DNA of 64,000 bases from Bacteroidota bacterium (GCA_016707685.1 JADJHE010000004.1:1-64000), one strand, 5' to 3'; positions 8,973-20,192 are shown, numbered from the stretch's first letter. Numbers and translations: made by a program. Notes: generated by a model from the sequence alone, not told the origin.

Positions 8973-9724
8973 TTCAGGTTAACAACATATCGAAATCGTT
9001 TACAGGACGAAGCATCTTGAAGGATATCAATTTTACTTTTGAAACAGGTAAAACGAATATCATTATTGGCGAAAGTGGTTCTGGAAAAACAACCTTACTT
9101 AAATGTATGGTTGGTTTGAATGAAATTGATTCGGGCGAAATTTTGTATGATGGAAGAAGTTTTTTTGATTTGGATTTCAAAGGAAAAAAAGCAATTCGTA
9201 AAGAAATTGGAATGCTGTTTCAAGGGTGGTGCCTTGTTCGACTCAAAACAGTAGAAGAAAATGTAGTGTTTCCTCTTTCGATGTTTACGGATATGAGTGC
9301 GGAAGAAAAACGTGACCGTGCAAATTTTTGTTTGCAACGCGTTAATCTGAACAATGCAAACAATTTATATCCATCCGAATTAAGTGGTGGTATGAAAAAA
9401 CGTGTGGCGATTGCACGTGCTATTGCTGTTCAACCCAAGTATTTATTTTGCGATGAACCTAACTCGGGATTAGATCCAAAAACATCCATTGTAATTGATA
9501 GTTTAATTAAAGAGATTACAGAAGAGTACAACATCACTACCATTGTAATTACGCATGACATGAATTCAGTAATTGAAATTGGAGATAACATTATGTTTAT
9601 TTATAAAGGTGAAAAATGGTGGGAAGGCACAAAGCATGAAATCTTAAAAACAAACAATCAAGAGATTTGTGATTTTGTGTATGCAACAGAATTCATGAAA
9701 GACTTAAAAGAAAAATTCCAATAA
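8969..9724 (+). CDS. mlaF: MlaF-type ABC transporter ATPase (local double frameshift)
   Basis: A 251-residue ABC ATPase pairing with the upstream permease. It has Walker A GESGSGKTT (34-42), the signature LSGGM (138-142) and Walker B YLFCDEP (158-164), followed by ITHDM with the switch His. It starts with TTG inside the mlaE stop (TTGA overlap), indicating translational coupling. Residues 87-92 read WCLVRL where the family has a G-x-ALFDS motif. The DNA shows one extra G near 9223-9225 and one missing A near 9245-9248; correcting both gives GGALFDSKTVEEN exactly. The deposited protein is therefore wrong over about eight residues next to the Q-loop, although no stop is created. Confidence 0.87.
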   Translation: MIQVNNISKSFTGRSILKDINFTFETGKTNIIIGESGSGKTTLLKCMVGLNEIDSGEILYDGRSFFDLDFKGKKAIRKEIGMLFQGWCLVRLKTVEENVVFPLSMFTDMSAEEKRDRANFCLQRVNLNNANNLYPSELSGGMKKRVAIARAIAVQPKYLFCDEPNSGLDPKTSIVIDSLIKEITEEYNITTIVITHDMNSVIEIGDNIMFIYKGEKWWEGTKHEILKTNNQEICDFVYATEFMKDLKEKFQ

Positions 9725-9741
9725 GCTATTTTATATCAAAC

Positions 9742-9773
9742 AAAAAAGCCAGAAATTAATTTCTGGCTTTTTT
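9742..9773. terminator. bidirectional intrinsic terminator between mlaF and the subtilase gene
   Basis: AAAAAAGCCAGAAA pairs with TTTCTGGCTTTTTT around a TTAA loop. Both arms end in an A/T run, so it can stop mlaF transcripts on the plus strand and subtilase transcripts on the minus strand. The genes converge here. Confidence 0.88.
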
Positions 9774-9791
9774 GTTTTTATAATTCTCTAC

Positions 9792-11366
9792 TTATTTTTT
9801 CTTTGTCAATCCCATCAATTCCATAACAGCATTGTTTGCATTTACGAAACCTCCGGAGATACATAACTCAGCAACTTTCTTTTTATCTTTTTTAGAACCA
9901 GGAACTGTTACAGATTTTTTGTAGGGCACAACCGTTTTAATCATTACCGCTTTCACCTCTTCTGCTTTTAATTCAGGGAAATAGCTTCTGATTAATGCAG
10001 CAACACCAGCAGTGCTAGGCGATGCCATAGATGTACCAGATTCAGAAATGTATTTATTGTCAGGAATAGTTGAATAAATATCCACACCTGGAGCAAATAA
10101 ATCTACTTTTTTCTGACCATAATTTGAGAAGGAACCAATTAAACTTTTTCCACCCTTATAAGAACTTGCTCCTACTTGAATCCAATTTGTAGCAAGTGTT
10201 CCATCAGTAAATTCACGATTCGGGAATGACAATTCAACATCGTTGTTTTTTGATTCATTTCCTGCAGCATGAATTAACAATACATCTTTTGATTGTGCAT
10301 ATTTAACTGCATCATCCACCAATTTTTTGTCGGGTGAATAATATTTACCAAAACTCATATTGATAACGGTAGCACCGTTATCAACTGCATAACGAATTGC
10401 ATTTGCAATGTCTTTATCACGCTCATCACCATTTGGAACAGCACGCAAAGCCATAATTTTCACATTGTTTGCAATACCTTCTATTCCTAAATTATTTCCT
10501 CTCATTGCAGCAATAATTCCAGCAACGTGTGAACCATGCAATGCATCTGGACCTTCTACTCTATTGCAACCATAATATTTTTCATTTGGATTGTTTACAT
10601 CATCACCAACGATATACGTACGCATTGAATCCGAATCCAATTTGTTATACTTATACATATTACGAATCATTTTACCACCCTCTTCAATTTGTGTTTCCAA
10701 CTCTTTTGGCTCCAAACCTAGTGTGAATGCTAACTTCAATCCTTTCTTCAATTGCTCCTCTGTTTCATTTGCAGGGGTGTATTTTTTTAATGCATCTTTT
10801 GAAAGCACACCATTGTTTTGAGCTTTTACTTTTGTCAAAAAATCACCAATCATATCAATTGACTTCAATTGTTGTTCTTGTTGTGATTGTTCGGCTAAAA
10901 ATTCATTTTTGATTTTTTTATACTCTTCGTAATCTTTCGCATTTTGTCCGCTTAGATTTGTAGTATCCATCCATTTGAATTTTTTAGTTCCACGTTGATA
11001 CAAACGAGCAAGTTCGGTAGCTTCATAATTAATATCACCATTTTTACCACCTAAAAAACTCCAACCATTGATATCATCAATGTATCCATTTTTATCATCA
11101 TCAATTCCGTTGTTTGGAATCTCATTTTTATTTACCCAAATCACCTCTTTTAAATCTTCGTGCTCTACTTCTACACCACTATCAATTACAGCAACAATAA
11201 CGGTTTTTGAAGTTTTACCTGTTAATGTTTTGTATGCTTGTTCTGATCCAGTACCGTATACTTTATCGGCTTTCGGGTCAAGTGTTTGCCAATTTGCAGG
11301 TTGCTTTTTTTGTGCGAATGAAGTCATTGCAATAAAAGCACTCGCGATAATTAAATGTTTTTTCAT
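9792..11366 (-). CDS. secreted S8 family serine peptidase (subtilase) with large insert
   Basis: 524 residues with a signal peptide (MKKHLIIASAFIAMTSFA). The catalytic triad is visible: Asp62 in VIDSGVEVEHEDL, His in HGSHVAGIIAA near residue 280, and Ser in SGTSMASPSTAGVAAL near 445. The oxyanion-hole Asn is in IHAAGNES. The Asp and His are normally about 40 residues apart in subtilisins. Here about 220 residues lie between them, including a charged Lys/Glu/Gln-rich helical stretch (about 115-260) that may be a coiled coil or regulatory insert. I see no clear T9SS sorting domain at the C terminus (ends MELMGLTKKK), so it may stay in the periplasm. Function unknown. Monocistronic between two terminators. 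Confidence 0.87.
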   Translation of the reverse strand: MKKHLIIASAFIAMTSFAQKKQPANWQTLDPKADKVYGTGSEQAYKTLTGKTSKTVIVAVIDSGVEVEHEDLKEVIWVNKNEIPNNGIDDDKNGYIDDINGWSFLGGKNGDINYEATELARLYQRGTKKFKWMDTTNLSGQNAKDYEEYKKIKNEFLAEQSQQEQQLKSIDMIGDFLTKVKAQNNGVLSKDALKKYTPANETEEQLKKGLKLAFTLGLEPKELETQIEEGGKMIRNMYKYNKLDSDSMRTYIVGDDVNNPNEKYYGCNRVEGPDALHGSHVAGIIAAMRGNNLGIEGIANNVKIMALRAVPNGDERDKDIANAIRYAVDNGATVINMSFGKYYSPDKKLVDDAVKYAQSKDVLLIHAAGNESKNNDVELSFPNREFTDGTLATNWIQVGASSYKGGKSLIGSFSNYGQKKVDLFAPGVDIYSTIPDNKYISESGTSMASPSTAGVAALIRSYFPELKAEEVKAVMIKTVVPYKKSVTVPGSKKDKKKVAELCISGGFVNANNAVMELMGLTKKK

Positions 11367-11473
11367 TTTGATTTAAATTATTAGGTATACGAAAATAAGC
11401 ATAAATCTTACACCGCCTCATTTTACAAAAGATAATTACACAATGGGCAAAATGAATGGATGAGTGGTAAAAC

Positions 11474-11510
11474 AAAAAAGCCCTTGCATTTTCATGCAAG
11501 GGCTTTTTTT
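11474..11510. terminator. intrinsic terminator downstream of the bacilliredoxin gene
   Basis: AGCCCTTGCAT pairs with ATGCAAGGGCT with a 4-base loop and A/T runs on both sides. It lies directly after the bacilliredoxin stop (minus strand) and separates it from the subtilase promoter region. Confidence 0.88.
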
Positions 11511-11523
11511 ATTCGAATAGCAA

Positions 11524-11934
11524 TTAACAAAATTCGTCAAATGCCATTTTTAAGTTATCGGCAATCATTTGAGCGCTTCTTCCTTCAATGTGATGACGTT
11601 CTACAAAATGCACCAATTTACCATCTTTAAATAAAGCAACAGCTGGTGAAGATGGTGGATATGGAGCAAAATGCTTACGCGCTTCCGCTACCGCTTCGGT
11701 ATCAAAACCAGCAAATACAGTTGCAATTTTTGTTGGACGTTTATCACCAGCAACGGCTAATTTTACACCTGGACGAGCAGCACCTGCTGCACAACCACAA
11801 ACAGAATTTACAACTACCAAGGTGGTACCTTGACTATTAATTGCTGCATTTACTGCATCGGGTGTTGTTAAATCTTCGAAACCTACCGAAACAAGCTCTT
11901 GTTTCATTGGCAATACAATACTTTCTGGATACAT
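11524..11934 (-). CDS. BrxA/BrxB family bacilliredoxin-like protein
   Basis: 136 residues of the YphP/YqiW (BrxA/BrxB, DUF1094) family. The defining CGC motif is at residues 46-48 in VVNSVCGCAAGAARPG, followed by the expected TVFAGFDTEAV and PYPPSSPAVALFKDGKLV. In Firmicutes these thioredoxin-fold proteins remove bacillithiol from oxidised proteins. Many Bacteroidota encode bacillithiol enzymes, so the same role is plausible but not shown here. No signal peptide, so cytoplasmic. Single gene with its own terminator and a candidate promoter. Confidence 0.85.
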   Translation of the reverse strand: MYPESIVLPMKQELVSVGFEDLTTPDAVNAAINSQGTTLVVVNSVCGCAAGAARPGVKLAVAGDKRPTKIATVFAGFDTEAVAEARKHFAPYPPSSPAVALFKDGKLVHFVERHHIEGRSAQMIADNLKMAFDEFC

Positions 11935-11974
11935 ATTTATTAGTTTAGATAGTTATTTAGATTAATTATGGATA

Positions 11975-11982
11975 CAAAATTA
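11975..11982 (-). promoter_or_regulatory. candidate -7 box for the bacilliredoxin gene
   Basis: TAATTTTG on the minus strand matches TAnnTTTG, 41 bases before the ATG at 11934. The -33 region is not recognisable. Confidence 0.38.
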
Positions 11983-12108
11983 CGCATTTTCCTACTTATT
12001 TGTGAATAAAAAACTATTTGCCCATATCTAGCTTTTTTTTAAATTAGCAGTCTTATTTAACAGATTCGTCTACATTATTACATACTTTATCAAAACAAAC
12101 AATTAAAA

Positions 12109-15100
12109 ATGAAAAAAGTTTTATTTAACTACTTGTTGGCATTGGCCTTCATCGCTTTTAATACAAATGTCTTTGCACAACAACCAACAGTTCCAGCTAC
12201 CAATGTTATTACTGTTGGAAAAACAACCACTTCTATTTCTATTAACTGGACTTCAGGAAATGGATCCAATAGGATTGTTACCTGCGCGCTTGCAACGAGT
12301 TCTGCTGCTGTACCTACAGATGGAAACGCCTATACACAAAATTCGGGTTTTGGATCGGGAAGTCATTTAGGAAACGGTAACTATGTCATATACAATGGAA
12401 GTTCTTATGGCTGTAATGCATTTAACTTAACACCAGGAACATCCTACCGATTCAGAGTGTTTGAATATTTAATTGGTATTAATGGATTTGACTTTAACTA
12501 CGAAAATTATTTAACATCAAGTTATCCAACCTATACCGAATACACCTTAACTACTGAACCAACAATAAATGCAAGTGTACTGAATGTATCCAACATTGCA
12601 GTAAACAGTGCAACATTATCCTTTACATCTGGAAATGGAACCTATGATTTATTAGCATTGCGTGCAAGCTCTGCCTATGCAAATACACCTGTTGATGGAA
12701 CATCTTATTCACCAAGTACTGCTTACGGAAGCGGAACTTCCTTAACAACCTCTTCTCCTTATTCTTATATCTTGTCATGGGGAACATTAACAACGGTTAA
12801 TACAACCAGCTTATCTCCAGGCGTAACATATACGGCAGCTGCATTTGCATTTAATGGTAGTAGTAGTACGTATAACTATATGACTACTGGGTATCCTACA
12901 AAAACATTTACAACATTAGCAGCTGAACCAACATCAGCATCAAATACTATTTCGTTTAGCAATGTAACCGACAATTCAATGACGGTAAGCTGGACCATTC
13001 CAAGTAGCGGTGCAGGAGTTTACCGAATTGTTACTTGTAAACCAGGAACCACCAATACCGATTTGCCAACAGATGCAACCTACTACATACCAAGTGCTAC
13101 TTATGGTGCTGGAAATTTAGTTGGTAGCTCTTATGTGGTATACAATGGCTATGGTAATTTTGTTAATGTTACTGGCTTAAGCAACTCACAAAATTATTCG
13201 TTCTCTGTATTTGAATACAATGTTGCTACCAATACCTATAACAATACCTACAATTATCAAACAGGTTCATATCTGAATGGTTATGCTCAAACATTAGCCG
13301 TAGAACCTACCGTTGCTTCCTCAGGATTAACATTTAGCAACATTACTTCCAACTCTGTTCGTGCAACATGGGCAAATGGAAATGGAGCAAGAAGAAATGT
13401 TGGTGTTCGTGCTGGTCGTATTCAAACAGGCTTAGCATTTGATGGAACCAATGATTATGTTTCTATTCCGAACGAATCGAACTTCGATTTCACTTCTCAA
13501 ATGACAGTTGAGGCTTGGATTAAAGTAAACACTTTTAATATTGCTTATCAAACAATTGTTTCAAAAGGTGATCACAGCTGGAGAATTCAACGGTATGCAA
13601 ATACCAATACACTTGAATTTGATGTTACCATTGGCGGAATTGACAAAAGAGCAATTGGTAACCGAAGTGTAAACGATGGCAAATGGCATCATGTTGCTGG
13701 TGTTTACAATGGATCACAGGTTCAATTGTACATTGACGGAACGTTAGATTCATACACAACTGCTACAGGAAATATTGACAATACGAGTCATGCTGTTGCA
13801 ATTGGTGAAAACTTGAAGCAACTGGTCGCTATTTCAACGGACAAATTGATGAAGTTCGTGTATGGAACTATGCACAATCCCTTGGAAATATTCGTGGCTA
13901 TATGAATAAAACACTTGTTGGAAATGAATATGGATTAAAAGGATATTGGAAACTGGATGATGGATTTGCAGCAACAACCACTGCTAAAAATTCATCCTTA
14001 ACAGCAGCTATTGATGGAACCTTAACTGGTTTTGCAAGTTCTGCCGCTGCTACCAATTTCACAAATACAAGTGGATGGGTATTGTCGGGTGCACCAGTGA
14101 ATCTTCCTACTGATTATACGACTTATATTGAATCACCGGCATTCTTTTCGACAAGTAACAGCAACTACTATTATGGTGGGGCACCTACATTTGTTGTTTA
14201 CAAAGGACCAGATAGTACTTCAGTTACAGTTACTGGATTATCACCAAACAGTTATTACAATTTTGCTGTCGTTGATTTTACGGGTATAAATGGTAACAAT
14301 AACTATTTAACAAACAATTATGCTACTGCTGATGTATTGACAGCAGCGGTTAGCGCTCCAACCATAACATCATTCAGTCCAGCTTCGGGTTTTGTTGGAT
14401 CATTGGTTACAATCAATGGAACTAATTTTAATCCTATAGCAGCTAACAACACCGTGTATTTTGGTTCTACAAGAGCAACTGTTATTTCTGCAAATGCTGG
14501 CGGAACACAATTGGTTGTTAAGGTTCCAATGGGATCTACACTTAACCCTATTGCTGTTACAAACAATACACTTACTGCTTATTCTTCAAAAGCATTCATT
14601 GTTACCTCTCCGTGCGGAAGCACTAATTTTTCAGGAACAACACTCAACGCATCCCAATCGGCATCAAGTTATTATTCTTACAAAGAGGTTAGAATTGCGG
14701 ATATGGATTTGGATGGTTTACCTGATATTGTCGGTTTATATCCATATAGCTATACCTCTGTTACCAGAAATACTTCTGCTGGTGGAACTGTAAATCTTAG
14801 CTCAACTCCTTATACTTTATTTAATACATATGGAGTAACGGAAGATATGGACATTGCCGATTTAGATGGCGATGGTAGAATGGATGTTGCTATGTCGAGC
14901 ACCTACAATTCAAATGCTTCCTTTGTTGTAAATAAAAACATCAGTACGCCTTCTAACATCAATTTTGGAACACTCTTAGAATTCCCAGGGAATGCAGGAT
15001 ACACAACAAGTGATATCGCAATTGCAGATATTGATAAAGATGGTAAGCCTGATGTCATCTTAAGTCATACCAACAATATAATTTCAATCTACCGAAACAT

Positions 15101-18100
15101 CAGTTCCATTCACAACATTCAATTTGCACCAAAAATTGATATTGCAGTAAGTGGTGCAGCAGCAATCAATAGCATTGCTGTTGGTGATATTGATGGAGAT
15201 GGAAAAATGGATATTGCTACTGCTGGCGGTGCAGGCTCTATGATTAACACCTTAAGAAATACAAGTACCATTGGTTCAATTTCTTTTGCAGCATTTGGCA
15301 CCACAACATTAAGTGGAACAATTACAGGCATTGCAATTGGCGATGTAGATAACGATTTAAAAGCTGACATTTTATATGGTGCATCGGCAAGTACAGTTGG
15401 TATTTTAAAAAACAACTCTACTGTTGGAACCATTAGCATCTCTACCACGCCTACTACAATTGCAACCTTAGCAAACACACCTAACGAAATGAAATTGGGT
15501 GATATTGATGGTGATACAAAATTAGATATCACTGTTGGTTATAGCAGCGGAACACAAATTTCTATTTTCAAAAACAATAGTGTTGCAACCTTCTCTATTG
15601 CTACAAAAAATGACTTCAGTTTATTCGGTGGCTCAACCAATCCAAATGCTGTTGCACTTTGCGATATGAATGGTGATACAAAAGCAGATGTCATTTCTGC
15701 TGCAACTGCACAAAACATGTCGTACTTCCAAAACAACATTAACCCATTGGTTTCTGAACCAACGGTTGCTGTAAGCAATATGAATTTTAGTGCAACTACT
15801 ACCACACAAACTACATTAAACTTTACAGCAGGTAATGGTGCAAACAGAGTAATTTTTGTTCGCTCAAGTGCTTCTGCACCATTTGCACCAACGGATGGTG
15901 TTGGCTATGTTCCAAATACAATTTTTGGAAGCGGAAGTGATATTGGTGCTGGAAATTATTGTGTATACGATGGAAATAGTAATAGTGTAACTGTTACTGG
16001 TTTATTATCGAACACTTCCTATGTGTTTAGTGTATATGAATACAATGGTGCAACCAACTGTGAGTACAACTATTTAATAAATGGTACTACCAACAGTTCA
16101 ACGGTTACTACTAATAATACAACACCTACATTAACTGCAATTTCTAATCCTGCTGCAATTTGTCAGAATTCCGGATTACAAACAGTTAACTTAACTGGAA
16201 TTTCTACAGGTGCTGGTAACGAAACACAAACATTAGTAGTTACTGCTACATCAAGCAACATAGGATTAATTCCAAATCCAACTGTAACGTATACAAGTCC
16301 GAATACTACCGGTTCTTTATCTTACACTCCGGTGAATGGTGTTGCTGGAACAGCTATCATCACGGTTACTGTTAACGATGGTGCAACCAACAACAACATT
16401 GTTACAAGAACATTTACTGTTACTGTAAATAATTTACCGACTACTGCGAATGCAGGTGTTAACCAAAGTATTTGTCCGAGTGTTGGAACATTAGCTGGTA
16501 ACACACCTGCTTATGGAACGGGTGTATGGACCATCATTGCAACTACAAATGGAGCAATTACCATTACCGATCCGAATGATCCTACAACAACTGTAAACAA
16601 CTTTAACATCAACGACTCTGCAACATTCCGTTGGACAATTAGCAATGGAGCTTGTACAAGTTCATTTAACAATACACGTGTTAAACGTATCAGCTGCCCA
16701 ACAACAGCCGACTTTACAGTTAACTCTACATCGGAATGTTTAAATGTAAATCCAACAGTTACATTCACCAATGCATCCATTGGTTCGGGTGCAACCATCA
16801 TTAGCTGGAACTGGAGCTTTGGTGCTGGAGCCTTCCCTGCAAATGCAACAGGTGCTGGACCGCATACTGTAACCTACTCTACTGCTGGTGCAAAAACAAT
16901 TGTACTTTCTGTTCAAGATAATTTAAGTGCTACCGATACTGAAATCAAAACAGGATTTGTTACCATCAACGATGTACCAGAACCTGCAACAAACATTTCG
17001 GGATTAACAACAGTGTGTCAAGGACAAACAGGTGTTAACTATTCGGTTGCTGCCATCAATGGTGCAACAGGTTATACTTGGAACTTGCCAACTGGTGCAA
17101 CATTAATTTCTGGTGTTAATACCAATAGCATCACCGTTGATTTTGGAACAAGTGCAATATCTGGTAACATCAGTGTTAGAGGAACAAACACTTGTGGTAA
17201 TGGAACATTATCTGCAAACTTCCCTGTAACCGTTAATCCATTGCCATCGGTAGCTGGAACAATTACTGGAAATACAAATGTATGTGAAGGAACAAACAGT
17301 GTAGCGTATAGCATTGCAGCAATCGCAAACGCAAACTCTTATGTTTGGAATGTTACAGGTGGTTCAAGCATTGTTACCGGAACAGGTACTACTGCCATCA
17401 CTGTTAACTATCCATTAGGTGCTGTTGCCGATGGAATTGTTTCTGTTTACGCAACCAACACTTGTGGAAATGGAACGAGCAACACCATCAACATCACGAT
17501 TGATTCGTTACCAGAAGCGGCTGATCAAATTGCTGGTTTAGCAATGATTACTTCTTGTCCTTCAACTACTGGTGTTCAATATTCTATTCCATTGGTAAAC
17601 AATGCAACAACGTATAACTGGACAGTACCAACAGGTGTTACCATCACATCAGGTGCTGGAACAAATCAAATTATTGTTGATTATACACCTGCTGCTGTTT
17701 CAGGAAACATTTCGGTAACACCACAATCCTTGTGGCGATGGTGCTTCTTCAACATTACCAATAACTGTAAACACTTTGCCTGATATGGCAGGAATTGTTT
17801 CTGGATCCGATTCATTAACTATTTGCCCTGCATCCAACGGCATCATCTTCTCATTAGCATCGGTATTCAATGCCGATTATTATGTGTGGACATTACCAAA
17901 TGGAGCAAGCATTGTAAGTGGCGATAGCACCAACAGCATCACTGTTAACTTTGCGGATACTGCTACTTCTGGTATCATTACCGTTACTCCAGAAAATGCA
18001 TGTGGAACAGGAGCACCTGCTACATTCAATGTATACATCGACCCAATTCCAACACAAGAATTGTGTATGGTAACAGTTGATGATGTTTCGTTGTACAACA

Positions 18101-18909
18101 AAGTTATTTGGGAAAAACCAATTACAACTGCTATCGACAGTTTTAGAATTTACCGCGAAATCACTACTTCATTCGTACACATTGCAAGTGTTGCTTACGA
18201 TTCGTTGAGTGAATATGTGGATGATACATTTGCTCCATTAGCTGATCCTAACACAACCAACTTCCGTTACAAAATTTCGGTAGTGGATACTTGTGGTAAC
18301 GAAGGTGCATTGAGCAATTATCACCGTACCATTTTCTTACAAGCAAACCAAGGTGTAGGAAATGTGATTAACTTAAACTGGGTTCCTTACGAAGGTGCGA
18401 CCGTTACGTACTACTACATTTTACGTGACACATTGGGTTCAGGTGTGTTTGAAGTGATTGATTCTGTACCAGGATCAAACACGGTGTATACCGATTTAAA
18501 TCCACCGTTAACACAAACCAATGTAACGTATGTATTGGAATCAAATTGGGCTACATCATGTAACTCAACACGTGCAACCATCAATACTACGCGTTCAAAC
18601 ATTAAGAGCGCTGCATTCACAACCATCGGAATTGTAGAAGCAACTATTTTAGAAAACGAAGTGATTGTATATCCTAATCCTGCTTCAAGTTCATTAACGG
18701 TTCAATATCCACTCGGATTTGAAAAATACAATTTAATGATTTTTGATGCGGTAGGTCAGGTAGTATTCTCGGAACAACTGAACGATGCTTCGGGTGCAAC
18801 AGGAACAAGCAACAAACAAATTGATGTAAGCTCATTCGCTAAAGGAATGTACATTTTAAGTGTACAAACCGAATACGGAAGCACTTACAAACGCATTGTG
18901 ATTCAATAA
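12109..18909 (+). CDS. very large T9SS type A surface protein: Fn3-like, LamG-like, IPT, FG-GAP and Ig/PKD-like repeats (two frameshifts)
   Basis: Read as one gene this encodes about 2266 residues. Order: signal peptide (MKKVLFNYLLALAFIAFNTNVFA); four fibronectin-III-like units (to ~440), each with a TSYRFRVFEY/LSPGVTY-type motif; a LamG-like lectin domain (~440-600, MTVEAWIKVN, LYIDGTLDS, GLKGYWKLDDG); an IPT/TIG domain (SFSPASGFVG); FG-GAP/VCBS calcium repeats (DLDGDGRMDV, DIDKDGKPDV, DIDGDGKMDI, ~860-1200); further Fn3-like and Cys-containing Ig/PKD-like units; and a T9SS type A sorting domain (VYPNPASSSLTVQ to ...KRIVIQ). Probably a surface adhesin or polymer-binding protein. Two indels split it into 12109-13905, 13902-17783 and 17776-18909: a missing base near 13812 (GENLEATGRYFNGQ expected) and an extra C near 17728 (TPQSCGDGASS expected). 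They cancel, so length stays a multiple of three. Confidence 0.85.
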
Positions 18910-18926
18910 TTAAAATAATAATTAAG

Positions 18927-18966
18927 AAAAAGCCTCTTCCAAATGTAGAAGGGGCTTTTTTATTTT
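18927..18966 (+). terminator. intrinsic terminator of the large T9SS protein gene
   Basis: AAAAAGCCTCTTC pairs with GAAGGGGCTTTTT (one T-G pair) around a short loop and is followed by further T residues. It starts 18 bases after the stop codon. Confidence 0.85.
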
Positions 18967-19005
18967 AAACTGACCAACAGCATACAATCGTAAATGAGTA
19001 ATTAG

Positions 19006-19013
19006 TAGATTTG
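19006..19013 (+). promoter_or_regulatory. candidate -7 box for the YitT-family gene
   Basis: TAGATTTG matches TAnnTTTG and ends 17 bases before the ATG at 19031, downstream of the preceding terminator. No clear -33 box. Confidence 0.42.
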
Positions 19014-19030
19014 CCGTATAAGATTTTTTT

Positions 19031-19870
19031 ATGTTAAAATTTAAAACCGAAGTCATCAACTATTTATTCATTTTGCTTGGAAGTGCAGTAATGGCATTTG
19101 GCATTGTTGGCTTTTTATCGCCCAACCACATTGCTACTGGCGGAACAGCAGGTTTGGCAATTGTACTCAACCATGTATTCAATTTATCCATTGGTACCTG
19201 GATGGCCTTGATCAATATTCCATTATTACTTTTAACCCTAAAATCATTAGGAAAACGATTTGCAATTAAAACCATTGTTTGCATTGCAGCCATTGTGGTG
19301 CTGGTCGATTTTTTTGCAAAAGTAATTCAGTTACCCGCTTTGAGTGCCAACCTCATGTTGGCAACCTTGTACGGTGGTGTAACCATTGGTGTGGGTTTGG
19401 GATTAATTTTTAAAGGAGGTGCATCGGCTGGTGGAGCAAGCATTTTAGCAAAACTGTTTAACGAAAAATTTGGAATAAAATCGAGTACCGTTATTTTAAT
19501 ATTGGATGCCATTATTGTTGCATCGGCAGGATTTGTGTTTCACAGTATCGAATTGGCCTTGTGGAGTTTGATTAGCATTTATGTAGCCTCCAAATTAATT
19601 GATACCATTTTGGTGGGTGCACAAAGTCAGAAAATAGTACACATTTCCTCCATCAAAAATTTACACGAATTAAGTAAAATTATTTCCGACAACTTGGGCA
19701 TTTCAGGAACCATCATCAAAGGAAACGATTTACAAATTTCGGAATACAAGGACATTATTTTTATCATGATAGACAAAAATCGTTTGAATGAACTCAAACA
19801 ACTTGTGCTGCAATACGATAAAGATGTGAAAATGGTAGTAATGGAAGCTACCGAAATATTGGGGAAATAG
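19031..19870 (+). CDS. YitT family membrane protein (DUF161 plus DUF2179)
   Basis: 279 residues. Residues ~10-190 hold about five to six membrane segments with the family pattern GIVGFLSPNHIATGGTAGLA, GVGLGLIFKGGASAGGASIL and LILDAIIV. The last ~85 residues are a soluble DUF2179-type domain: QKIVHISSIKNLHELSKII, LGISGTIIKG, and a final VVMEATEILG. The family's function is not known. Family length is about 280, so the start at 19031 fits. A stretch of short repeats lies immediately downstream. Confidence 0.85.
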   Translation: MLKFKTEVINYLFILLGSAVMAFGIVGFLSPNHIATGGTAGLAIVLNHVFNLSIGTWMALINIPLLLLTLKSLGKRFAIKTIVCIAAIVVLVDFFAKVIQLPALSANLMLATLYGGVTIGVGLGLIFKGGASAGGASILAKLFNEKFGIKSSTVILILDAIIVASAGFVFHSIELALWSLISIYVASKLIDTILVGAQSQKIVHISSIKNLHELSKIISDNLGISGTIIKGNDLQISEYKDIIFIMIDKNRLNELKQLVLQYDKDVKMVVMEATEILGK

Positions 19871-19880
19871 AGATTCAATT

Positions 19881-20189
19881 GTTATGTCGCTCCTACGGAG
19901 CTAAACATCATTCCTAATTTTGTTTCTAGTACTATTTCGTCCCGCTGGGACTTACATTTTTCATCTTAAAACGATGAAAGGTTTTAATACATAAAAAAAT
20001 TAATTTCCAAAACTATCAAAATGCTGCGTATGCAGCTCAGAAACTCTTGAAGGAGTGATATCGTAATCAAATAGCATACATTCTGTTTAAAAGCTAACAA
20101 TTCTCCTGTGATCCATCAACAGAACTCCAGAGGAGTGATATAGAAATAGAATAACACACATTCAATAAAAGCTCCGGAGGAGCGACATC
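19881..20189. repeat. cluster of short palindromic repeats (REP-like) in a 322-base gap
   Basis: The gap between the YitT-family and DUF2459 genes has no coding potential. It holds several copies of a short sequence: GTCGCTCCTACGGAGC at 19886-19901, CGTCCCGCTGGGACTT at 19938-19953, GCTGCGTATGCAGC at 20023-20036, CTCTTGAAGGAGTGATATCG at 20044-20063, CTCCAGAGGAGTGATAT at 20125-20141, and GCTCCGGAGGAGCGACATC at 20171-20189. They share a CTCC...GGAG(C/T)GA(C/T)AT core, and the first copy is in reverse orientation. Such extragenic palindromes are typical of REP elements moved by RAYT-type Y1 transposases, but no transposase is in this window. Confidence 0.6.
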
Positions 20190-20192
20190 TTT

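Noticed and set aside
10529..11376. Open frames on the plus strand opposite the subtilase gene (10529-10912, 11068-11376).
   Set aside because: Antisense shadows of a clear S8 protease with an intact catalytic triad; no recognisable protein features.
12109..18909. Three separate secreted protein genes instead of one.
   Set aside because: Only the first part has a signal peptide and only the last has a sorting domain; repairing one deletion and one insertion gives continuous family motifs across both joins.
19870..20192. A tRNA or small RNA gene among the palindromes.
   Set aside because: Hairpins are short and do not assemble into a cloverleaf; the sequence is a set of diverged copies of one core.
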